NCBI RefSeq assembly: GCF_007922615.2
Contig: NZ_CP042301.2
Coordinates: 1,426,001-1,490,000, forward strand
Direction of reading: 5' to 3'
Source of the DNA: Nitratireductor mangrovi
GTDB taxonomy: Bacteria > Pseudomonadota > Alphaproteobacteria > Rhizobiales > Rhizobiaceae
DNA: 64,000 bases
A program made the position numbers and the translations under genes. The notes beneath the pieces were generated by a model that saw nothing but the letters and a program-made list of their open reading frames with translations, made no database searches and was not told the DNA's origin. Below, one piece after another: positions 51,153-58,588 of this stretch. Position 1 is the stretch's first letter; each line of letters opens with the position of its first letter.

Positions 51153-52681
51153 GCGAGCTTTCGGAACGCTTCGAGCCGTCGACCGCCAAACCGGACACAG
51201 GCGGTGAAAAGGTTCGTTGCGATGCGTGCCCGGTCATGTGTTACATCGCCGAGGGGCGGACCGGCGCCTGCGACCGTTACGCCAATCAGGCGGGCCGCAT
51301 CGTGCGCACCGACCCGCTGACCATCCTGCATCATGCCGAGGAGCGCGGCGGCGAGGTGGTGCCGTTCCTCGACGGTACGGAGGATTGGGACGGGAACCTC
51401 GTCAATACCGGCCGCCGCTTCGTCACCGCGATCGGCGCAGGCACCACCTATCCCGACTACAAGCCGGCGCCGTTCATCATCAGCCAGGAAGTCGAGGGCG
51501 TCGATCTCGTCACCGTGGTGACGGAGGGCATCTTCTCCTATTGCGGCGTCAAGGTGAAGATCGACACCGACCGCCATCTCGGCCCGGAGACGGCGACAGT
51601 GCGCGCCAATGGCGAGGCGGTCGGCCATGTCACGACGGCCGAATACGGCTCGCAGATGCTGTCACTGGGAGGCGTGCGTCATTTGACCGGCGGCTCCAAG
51701 GCGGAAGGGCGGGTCACCTGCGACACGCTGATGACGCTTTGCAACCGGCAGCCGATCGAACTGAAAATCGACGATGGCGCCACGGTGATCGTGGAGGCCG
51801 GCAAGGCGCCGGTGATCGACGGCAAGCAGGAATACCGCATGCGTGTCGGTTGCGGCTCGGCGACGATCGGAATGTTCGCCACCCAGTGGCGCGACCTCGT
51901 CGACGAAGTGGTCGTCGTCGACGATCACATCACCGGGGTCGTCTCGGAACACCAGGCCGGCAAGGTGCTCGGCTGGGAGGATACCGGCATCAAGATCGTC
52001 GGCCGGCGTTCCACGCCCGGGCGCTATTTCAAGGTCTCCGAGCCCGGTCTCGGCTGGGGCGGCACGACGATTTCCGATCCGCTCGAAATCCTGGGACCCT
52101 TCAACGCCAAAAAGGGCGCCCGCGAAGGCCTGTCGCTGCTGATGGTGTCGACCACCGGCGAGCAGTTCGGCTACTACGAGCTCGACCACGACCTCAAGCC
52201 GGTTGAGAAGCCGTTCCCGGAACGCCTCAGAAAATCGGTCGAACTCATTGAAGATAATTGCGAACCGGCCCTCTGTACTGTGCTTTTCATGGGCGGTGCG
52301 GGCGGCTCGCTGCGGGCCGGCGTCACCGAGAACCCGGTGAACCTCACCCGCTCCGTGCAGGGGTTGAAGACTTACGTCACCTGCGGCGGGGCGCCGGTCT
52401 ATGTCTGGCCCGGCGGCGGCATCACCATCATGGTCGACGTGACGCGGACGCCTGACAACGCCTTTGGTTACGTGCCGACGCCGGCGCTGGTGGCGCCCAT
52501 CGAGTTCACCTTGCGCCGCGACGATTATGTCCGGCTAGGCGGCTATGAGGCCGAAATCAGGACCGTCGAGGATATCGTCGCAAGGGGCGGAGAGTATCTT
52601 AACGAACGTGCGGGCGCGGCAGCGCCGGCAGGCAATGAGTGGCCGCCGTTGCAGCAGCTTCGCCGGGATCGCGGCCGATGA
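51149..52681 (+). CDS. 6-hydroxynicotinate reductase-like iron-sulfur protein
   Basis: This 510-residue protein resembles those annotated as 6-hydroxynicotinate reductase (Hnr; EC 1.3.7.1), the ferredoxin-dependent enzyme of Eubacterium barkeri that reduces 6-hydroxynicotinate to 1,4,5,6-tetrahydro-6-oxonicotinate. Visible features are an N-terminal Cys24-x2-Cys27-x3-Cys31-x9-Cys41 motif that could hold a 4Fe-4S cluster, and a long domain with glycine-rich loops such as LFMGGAGGSLRAGVTENPVNL. The start is GTG 51149 overlapping the upstream stop (GTGA), and its own stop overlaps the next start (ATGA). The assignment is from memory of the family; activity in an aerobic rhizobial strain is inferred. 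Confidence 0.75.
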   Translation: MSELSERFEPSTAKPDTGGEKVRCDACPVMCYIAEGRTGACDRYANQAGRIVRTDPLTILHHAEERGGEVVPFLDGTEDWDGNLVNTGRRFVTAIGAGTTYPDYKPAPFIISQEVEGVDLVTVVTEGIFSYCGVKVKIDTDRHLGPETATVRANGEAVGHVTTAEYGSQMLSLGGVRHLTGGSKAEGRVTCDTLMTLCNRQPIELKIDDGATVIVEAGKAPVIDGKQEYRMRVGCGSATIGMFATQWRDLVDEVVVVDDHITGVVSEHQAGKVLGWEDTGIKIVGRRSTPGRYFKVSEPGLGWGGTTISDPLEILGPFNAKKGAREGLSLLMVSTTGEQFGYYELDHDLKPVEKPFPERLRKSVELIEDNCEPALCTVLFMGGAGGSLRAGVTENPVNLTRSVQGLKTYVTCGGAPVYVWPGGGITIMVDVTRTPDNAFGYVPTPALVAPIEFTLRRDDYVRLGGYEAEIRTVEDIVARGGEYLNERAGAAAPAGNEWPPLQQLRRDRGR

Positions 52682-53556
52682 ACGGGCCGCAGATCGCCTG
52701 GCTGGCCGACGGAAAGCGGCTGCATTTGAACCATGGGCCGATCGATCTGATCATGCGGGCGTTCGGCCCGGTGGAGGAAGTCGACGCGGCCTACCGACAG
52801 GCTGCCAGGCGCTTCAGGACCATTCTCGGCGAACTTGTCGGGGAACTCGGCGAGTTACGCCGACCGGTGCAACCCGTCGTGCGGATCTTCAGCGGGTCCA
52901 CGGCGCGTCGCATGGAGGCTGCGGCCTGCCGTCACGCGTCGCGGTTCGTCACGCCAATGGCGGCGGTGGCCGGCGCCGTCGCCGACGAAATGCTCGCGGC
53001 GTTGGTCGAGGGCCGAACGCTCGAACGTGCTTTTGTCAACAATGGTGGCGATATCGCAATCCACCTGGCGCCTGGTGAGGCGCTCGACCTTGCCATTGCC
53101 GGCACCGGCCACGGCATTTCGGACCGCGTTCGCGTTGCCGCGAACGAGCCGGTGCGCGGCATCGCCACTTCGGGCTGGCGCGGCCGCAGCCACTCCCTGG
53201 GCATCGCCGACGCCGTGACGGTGCTGGCCCGGGACGCGGCGTCCGCCGACGTCGCGGCAACGCTGATCGCCAACGCAGTCGACCTGCCCGGACACCCCGC
53301 CATCAGCCGCAGGCCGGCCCGTGAGCTGGCACCCGACAGCGATCTCGGCGAGCGGCTGGTGACGACCGGCGTCGGGGACTTGACCGCTACCGATGCTAAC
53401 GAAGCGCTGGAGCGCGGGCGGGATGTGGCCGAAGACTTTCGCCGCAGGGGCCTGATCGTTTCGGCAGCGCTTTTCCTGGCCGGTGAGGCGCGCCTGTGTG
53501 GAGAGCTTGCCGACCTGCCGATCCGCTTCTTGCAAGAGGAACTGCTTCATGCCTGA
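52678..53556 (+). CDS. UPF0280 family protein (ApbE-like fold suspected)
   Basis: The 292-residue protein fits the UPF0280 family, whose function is unknown. Landmarks are the RHASRFVTPMAAVAGAVADEML segment, AFVNNGGDIAIHL, the GIATSGWRGRSHSLGIADAVTVLA stretch and NAVDLPGHP. The NNGGD and ATSG...H...GIADAVTV patterns recall ApbE flavin transferases, where equivalents bind FAD and metal, so a flavin-handling role is a reasonable but untested guess. It overlaps the Hnr-like stop by 4 bases and the next gene by 8 bases, which ties it to the same pathway. The open frame continues upstream, but ATG 52678 is the coupled start. Confidence 0.8.
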   Translation: MNGPQIAWLADGKRLHLNHGPIDLIMRAFGPVEEVDAAYRQAARRFRTILGELVGELGELRRPVQPVVRIFSGSTARRMEAAACRHASRFVTPMAAVAGAVADEMLAALVEGRTLERAFVNNGGDIAIHLAPGEALDLAIAGTGHGISDRVRVAANEPVRGIATSGWRGRSHSLGIADAVTVLARDAASADVAATLIANAVDLPGHPAISRRPARELAPDSDLGERLVTTGVGDLTATDANEALERGRDVAEDFRRRGLIVSAALFLAGEARLCGELADLPIRFLQEELLHA

Positions 53557-54133
53557 TTTCGCGATCCGCAAGATTGCGGTGTTCGCCGAGGAGATTTTCC
53601 ATGATGGCGGCAAGCCCGCCGCCGAGCCGCGCCGCAGGGCCGCGGCAATGGCGCTGGTGAAGAACCCCTTCGCCGGCGGCTACGCCGCCGAACTGGAAGC
53701 CGCGATGGATGACCTGAAGCCGCTTGGAGCGACGCTAACCGAACGGCTGATTGCCGCACTGGGCGGCGACCTTGGCGCGATCGACGGCTACGGCAAGGGC
53801 GCCATTGTAGGCAGCGCCGGCGAGATCGAGCACGGCGCCCTGTGGCATGTTCCCGGCGGCTATGCGATGCGCGAGCGGCTGCCGAAGTCGAAGGCGATCG
53901 TGCCCTCGGCAATGAAGGTCGGCGCGTTCGGCTCGAGCCTCGACGTGCCGCTCGGCCATACCAACGCCGCCTATGTGCGCAGCCATTTCGACGCCATCAC
54001 CGTGTCGGCACCGGATGGCCCGCGTCCGGACGAGATCCTGTTCTGCCTGGCGATGAGTTGCGGCCCGCGCATCCACGCCCGCATGGGCGGGCTTTCGGCA
54101 GGCGACGTCAAGGGCGAGGACGGGCTCAGATGA
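53549..54133 (+). CDS. 'Amino acid synthesis' family protein (DUF1185-like)
   Basis: The 194-residue protein starts FAIRKIAVFAEEIFHDGG and contains RRAAAMALVKNPFAG, then a cluster of glycines (GYGKGAIVGSAGEIEHGAL), PSAMKVGAFGSSLDVPLGH and SAPDGPRPDEILFCLAMSCGPR. This is the pattern of the Pfam family named AA_synth, whose name reflects an old proposal and whose reaction is unknown. Members often sit beside UPF0280 genes, as here. No cofactor motif is obvious; the conserved Lys, His and Glu residues suggest a ring-amide enzyme rather than a regulator. A ring hydrolase or isomerase role in this pathway is possible but speculative. Confidence 0.78.
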   Translation: MPDFAIRKIAVFAEEIFHDGGKPAAEPRRRAAAMALVKNPFAGGYAAELEAAMDDLKPLGATLTERLIAALGGDLGAIDGYGKGAIVGSAGEIEHGALWHVPGGYAMRERLPKSKAIVPSAMKVGAFGSSLDVPLGHTNAAYVRSHFDAITVSAPDGPRPDEILFCLAMSCGPRIHARMGGLSAGDVKGEDGLR

Positions 54134-54588
54134 GCGCGCCCACCAAACCGGTGGTGGTGACCATGGAAAGCGGCGATCCCGAGGAGTATCGCCTTCAGGA
54201 TCAGATCGGATTTGCCTTGCGCAAAGCCAACCAGCGCCACCTGTCGATCTTCGGTGTGCGTATCGGCGACATGACGCCGCCGCAGTTTGCAGCGCTGGCG
54301 AAATTGCACGAGGTCGGCGAAACCTCGCAGAACCAGCTCGGCAGTCTGGTCGCCATGGACGCGGCAACCATCAAGGGCGTGATCGACCGCCTGAAGGCGA
54401 GGGGGCTCGTCGAACTCAACGGCCATAAGGAGGATCGCCGGCGTCTGGTCGTCAACCTGACCGCAGCCGGCCGGGCAAAAATTGCCGAACTGCTGCCGCT
54501 GGCCGCCGAAATCAGCGAGGAGACGCTGGCCCCGCTGACCGCGCGAGAACGCGCAACACTGCTCAGACTGCTGGCGAAATTATCCTGA
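54130..54588 (+). CDS. MarR-family regulator, last gene of the hydroxylase/reductase operon
   Basis: The 152-residue protein has the MarR fold: MTPPQFAALAKLHEVGETSQNQLGSLVAMDAATIKGVIDRLKARGL covers the HTH, and DRRRLVVNLTAAGR is the wing. MarR proteins of N-heterocycle pathways commonly repress until the hydroxylated intermediate binds. Its start overlaps the preceding stop (ATGA), so it is made with the pathway enzymes and would give autoregulation. It is the best candidate to bind the palindromes at 47480 and 58454. It ends 20 bases from the convergent hyuB stop. Confidence 0.92.
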   Translation: MSAPTKPVVVTMESGDPEEYRLQDQIGFALRKANQRHLSIFGVRIGDMTPPQFAALAKLHEVGETSQNQLGSLVAMDAATIKGVIDRLKARGLVELNGHKEDRRRLVVNLTAAGRAKIAELLPLAAEISEETLAPLTARERATLLRLLAKLS

Positions 54589-54608
54589 CGCCGGTCGTTT
54601 GAGGCGGG

Positions 54609-56297
54609 TCAATCCGCTGTGCCAAACTTTTCGCGTGCGTCCTCTTGCGAATAATACCCCAGTTCCACATCGCGCCGGACCAGCGCCGGGTCACGCTGGC
54701 GCGGGTCGCCGTAGCCGCCGCCACCCGGCGTGCCGACGCTGACGCGGTCGCCGGGCTTCAGCGGGATGTCCTGCTCCTTGGACAGGTGTTTCGGTACATA
54801 GGCGGCGCCGTCGCGCCACACGGTGACGGTGTTGACGCCACCATCGGCGCCGCCGAGCACGCCCTGGGGGCCGAAACGGCCATGGTCCATGACGAAGGAG
54901 GCGCGCGCCTCGCCGCGCAGCAGCTCGACCTCGTAGGCGAGCCCGAAACCGCCGCGATGCTTGCCCGCGCCGCCGGAGCCCTCACGCAGTGCGTAGTGGC
55001 GATAAAGGATCGGAAAGGCCTGCTCCATCACCTCGATCGGCGGCGACTTGGAGATGCCGATTGTCGAGCAGCCATTCGAAAGTCCATCATGATCGGCGTT
55101 GCCGCCATAGCCGCCGCCCGAGATCTGGTACATGACGAAGCCGCGTCCGCGCGCCGGGTCGTGGCCGCCGAGCGCGAAATTGCCGGATGAGCCGGCAGGC
55201 GCAGCCGTCACCTTTTCCGGCAGCGCCTGTACCAGGGCGGCGAACACTGACTCCGCGATGCGTTGCGACACCTCCGCCGCGCAGCCCGAGACCGGGCGCG
55301 GGTAATGTGCGTCGAGGAAAGTGCCTTCCGGCCTCCTGATCTCCAGCGGCTCGAAAGCGCCGGCGCTCAAGGGCACGTCCGGGAAGATGTGGCGCATGGC
55401 GAGATAGACCGAGGAGATCGTGGTGGCGAGCACGCTGTTCATCGGCCCCGCGCAGGGCGGGCTCGAGCCGGTGAAGTCGAACACCAGCCGGTCGCCGGTC
55501 TTTTCCACCGCAAGCGCGATGGTGAGCGGCGCGTCGACGACACCGTCGGAATCGACATAGGCCTCGGAGCGGTAGGTACCGTCTGGAATTTCGGCGATAC
55601 GCACCCGCATCTGTTCGGCCGCACGACGGCGCAGCTCGGCAATCGCCTCGACGATGGTTTCGTCGCCATAGCGGTCGAGCAGGGCGACCAGCCGGTCCTC
55701 GCCGACCATCAGCGCGGCCGCCTGCGCCTTGATGTCGCCGATGCGCTGGTCGGCGACGCGGATGTTGGAGGCGATGATGGCGTGAATTTCGGGGTCAAGT
55801 TCGCCGCGCTTGAAGAGCTTGACCGGCGGCAGCCGCAAGCCTTCCTGCTCGACCGCCGTGGCAGAAGCGGAAAAGCCGCCCGGCACGGCGCCGCCGATGT
55901 CGGGCCAATGGCCAGTATTCGACAGCCAGCAAAAAATCTTGCCGTGACGCCAGACCGGCCTGGCAAAACGCACATCCATCAGGTGGGTGCCGCCGAGATA
56001 GGGATCGTTGACGATGTAGATATCGCCTTGCTCGGGCGGCAGGCAGCGACCATCGCGGATCATCTCGATCAAGGTGCGAGTGGAATGTTCCATGACGCCA
56101 ACGAAGACCGGCAGGCCGCCCAAACCCTGGGCGATGAGCGAGCCGTCCTCCGCCGAATAGATGCCGTCCGAGCGGTCGTTGGCTTCGGCGATCACCGGGG
56201 AGAAGGCGGCGCGCGAGAATGTCAGGTCCATCTCGTCGCAGACCTGCTGCAGGGCGGCTTGAATGACGGTGAGGGTGATCGGATCGAGTTCGCGCAT
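54609..56297 (-). CDS. hyuB: Hydantoinase B / oxoprolinase family subunit
   Basis: The 562-residue protein is a complete HyuB: start MRELDPITLTVIQAALQQVCDEM, IVNDPYLGGTHLMDVRF, HWPDIGG, and the glycine-rich C-terminal end with GGGGYGDPRQRDP. HyuB partners HyuA in ATP-dependent hydrolysis of cyclic amides such as hydantoins and 5-oxoproline. The start ATG is 3 bases after the hyuA stop. It is convergent with the MarR gene, so the two operons face each other. A lactam intermediate of the N-heterocycle pathway is a possible substrate. Confidence 0.92.
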   Translation of the reverse strand: MRELDPITLTVIQAALQQVCDEMDLTFSRAAFSPVIAEANDRSDGIYSAEDGSLIAQGLGGLPVFVGVMEHSTRTLIEMIRDGRCLPPEQGDIYIVNDPYLGGTHLMDVRFARPVWRHGKIFCWLSNTGHWPDIGGAVPGGFSASATAVEQEGLRLPPVKLFKRGELDPEIHAIIASNIRVADQRIGDIKAQAAALMVGEDRLVALLDRYGDETIVEAIAELRRRAAEQMRVRIAEIPDGTYRSEAYVDSDGVVDAPLTIALAVEKTGDRLVFDFTGSSPPCAGPMNSVLATTISSVYLAMRHIFPDVPLSAGAFEPLEIRRPEGTFLDAHYPRPVSGCAAEVSQRIAESVFAALVQALPEKVTAAPAGSSGNFALGGHDPARGRGFVMYQISGGGYGGNADHDGLSNGCSTIGISKSPPIEVMEQAFPILYRHYALREGSGGAGKHRGGFGLAYEVELLRGEARASFVMDHGRFGPQGVLGGADGGVNTVTVWRDGAAYVPKHLSKEQDIPLKPGDRVSVGTPGGGGYGDPRQRDPALVRRDVELGYYSQEDAREKFGTAD

Positions 56298-56300
56298 GGC

Positions 56301-58373
56301 TCAGTGCCTGACCACTTCGATAATCAGATTTCCGTCACGGTCGGCGCACGCCCTGTCGCCGGGCTCCAGAACGGTGGTCGCGTCCATCTGTTCGACGATG
56401 GCCGGTCCCGCGATTTCGACGTCCAGGGGCAGGCGCTCGCGCGCGTAGACCGGAGTGTCGTGCCATGTGCCGGCAAACCAGACCGGGCGGGTTTCGGTCT
56501 TCGCGTCGTCAAGCCTGTCGGCGCGCCCGGCCGGGTCAATCAATCTCGACAAGTCGAGATCGGCACGCACGCCGATCACAGAGGTGTTGAGGTTCACGAG
56601 ATTGGCGCGGATCTCCGGCAACCTGACCTTGAAGCGGGCGAAGTAGGCCGCTTCAAAAAGCCCCTGCAAGGTCGCGCGGTCGACCTCAGCCGAGGGCAGG
56701 GCGACGTTCAGGAGATGGGTCTGGCCGATGAACTGCATATCGGCGGAATGGATGATATCGACCCGCTCGGGCCGCACGACCTCGGCGTCGATCTGAGCCA
56801 TGCCCTCATCGGCCTGCTGCTTAAGGACCGCGTGGACCTCTTCCATGTCGACACTGGCAACCGGCCGGTTGAGAGTCCTGACGAAATCGTGCCTCAGATC
56901 GGCGACGATGCAGCCGAGCGCATTGGTGATGCCGGGCCGTGCCGGCACGATGACGCGTGGAATGCCGAGTTCGCGGGCGAGTGCCGCCGCGTGCAACGGG
57001 CCGGCGCCGCCGAAGGCGAACAGCGAAAAGTCGCGCGGGTCGTGGCCCTTGGCGACCGAAACCATGCGGATCGCGCCGGCCATCTTGACGTTGCCGATGC
57101 GCAGTACGGCGCCGGCGGCCCCGGTCGCGTCAAGCCCGAGCTTTTCGCCGAGTTTTGCGGCAAAGATCGCCCGCACCCGGTCGATGTCGGCGGCTCCTTC
57201 GACCGAGAGCAGCTTTTTGGCGTTCAACCGGCCGAGGAGCAGGTTCGCGTCCGACACCGTCGGTTCCTCGCCGCCCCGGCCGTAGCATATCGGACCGGGC
57301 ACGGCGCCGGCGCTCTGCGGGCCGATCTCCAGGAGGCCGGCATCGTTGACGCGCGCGATCGAACCGCCGCCGGCGCCGACGGTGTGGACGTCGACCATCG
57401 GCACGTGGATCGGCATGGCGTATTCGATCTCGATCTCGTTGGAGACCGCCGGCTGGCCGTCGCGGATCAGGGCGACGTCGGTGGAGGTGCCGCCCATGTC
57501 GTAGGTAACAACGTTGGCGAAGCCGGCCCGGCGCGCCGTATAGGCCGCAGCCATGACGCCGGAGGCCGGCCCCGACATCACCGTCTTGGCCGCCTCGCGC
57601 GTCACCTTGCCGGCGGAGATCATGCCGCCATTACCGTTCATGACCAGGAACTCGCGCTCGTAGCCGCGGCGGCGTAGTTCGTCGCGCAAACGCAAGACGT
57701 AGCGTTCCAGGATCGGTTGCACGGAGGCATTGACCGCAGCCGTCACGCCCCGTTCGAACTCCCGCGCCTCCGACAGCAGCGAGTGGCCGGTGGTGATGTG
57801 ATCGTTGGGCCATGTCTCGGCCGCGATTTCGGCCGCGCGCAGCTCGTGGGCCGGATTGGCGTAGGCATGCAGGAAATGAATCACCAGAGACTCGCAGCCG
57901 CGCGACAGGAGATCGGCCACCGCCGCGCGCACCTCGTCCTCGTCCAGGTTCTCGCGCACCGCGCCCGAGGCTTCCATGCGCTGCGTCACCTCGACACGCA
58001 GATCGCGTGCGATCACCGGCACGAAGCGCCCGGTCATGCCGTAAGGCTGTGGCCGGGTGCGGCGGCCGAGTTCGATCACGTCGCGGAAGCCGCGTGTGGT
58101 GATCATGCCGGTGCGCGCGAGGCGCCGTTCCAGCACGGCGTTGGTGGTGGTCGTGGTGCCATGTACGATGAGGTCGATCCCGGCAATCGGGAAACCGGTT
58201 TGTGTCAACGCGTTGAGCACGCCACTGGCCTGATTGTCGCTCGTCGTCGGCGTCTTCGCCAGAAGCACCTTGCCGTCGCTGCCTCCGTCGACGAGGATCA
58301 GGTCGGTGAATGTCCCACCGACATCGATGCCCGCGACCGTTCCTTTCAGCGTGGCGGCGTTTTTCTCGTTCAT
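56301..58373 (-). CDS. hyuA: Hydantoinase A / oxoprolinase family subunit (ATP-binding)
   Basis: The 690-residue protein has the ASKHA-type ATPase motifs of HyuA: AGIDVGGTFTDLILVD at the N-terminus, HGTTTTTNAVLER, and YDMGGTSTDVALIRDG, GAGGGSIA and AFGGAGPLHA further on. It forms the ATP-using half of a hydantoinase/oxoprolinase with HyuB. The ATG at 58373 was chosen over the longer open frame because it begins just before the first ATPase strand. About 80 bases upstream is the strongest copy of the candidate operator, shared with the divergent fpr gene. Confidence 0.93.
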   Translation of the reverse strand: MNEKNAATLKGTVAGIDVGGTFTDLILVDGGSDGKVLLAKTPTTSDNQASGVLNALTQTGFPIAGIDLIVHGTTTTTNAVLERRLARTGMITTRGFRDVIELGRRTRPQPYGMTGRFVPVIARDLRVEVTQRMEASGAVRENLDEDEVRAAVADLLSRGCESLVIHFLHAYANPAHELRAAEIAAETWPNDHITTGHSLLSEAREFERGVTAAVNASVQPILERYVLRLRDELRRRGYEREFLVMNGNGGMISAGKVTREAAKTVMSGPASGVMAAAYTARRAGFANVVTYDMGGTSTDVALIRDGQPAVSNEIEIEYAMPIHVPMVDVHTVGAGGGSIARVNDAGLLEIGPQSAGAVPGPICYGRGGEEPTVSDANLLLGRLNAKKLLSVEGAADIDRVRAIFAAKLGEKLGLDATGAAGAVLRIGNVKMAGAIRMVSVAKGHDPRDFSLFAFGGAGPLHAAALARELGIPRVIVPARPGITNALGCIVADLRHDFVRTLNRPVASVDMEEVHAVLKQQADEGMAQIDAEVVRPERVDIIHSADMQFIGQTHLLNVALPSAEVDRATLQGLFEAAYFARFKVRLPEIRANLVNLNTSVIGVRADLDLSRLIDPAGRADRLDDAKTETRPVWFAGTWHDTPVYARERLPLDVEIAGPAIVEQMDATTVLEPGDRACADRDGNLIIEVVRH

Positions 58374-58453
58374 GCCGGATTTCCGAAACGCTCGACTACC
58401 GATCGGCAGCAATTTGGAATGGCTCTCTAGGGTCGCACCTTGACCCGATATTC

Positions 58454-58467
58454 ATTTGTATACTAAT
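58454..58467. promoter_or_regulatory. Palindrome between hyuA and fpr (candidate MarR operator, best copy)
   Basis: ATTTGTATACTAAT is a 14-bp palindrome with one mismatched pair and a perfect GTATAC centre. It lies about 80 bases before hyuA and about 120 bases before fpr. It matches 47480-47493 at 12 of 14 positions. The surrounding stretch is much more A/T-rich than the genome average here, as expected of promoter DNA. Confidence 0.6.
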
Positions 58468-58588
58468 AAATTTCGCGAGCAAGGGACGTCCGTCGGGATT
58501 CTGTTTCGTCGCCGTGCCCCGCCACTGAAATCCGTAGATCGGCCCGGCCGGGGCCGCCATGGCAATCTCCCGCAAAGGTGAAAAACGG

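Noticed and set aside
55263..57677. 804-codon open frame antisense to hyuB and hyuA
   Set aside because: The opposite strand has intact HyuA/HyuB motifs, while this frame is rich in His, Asp and Arg and crosses the hyuB-hyuA junction.
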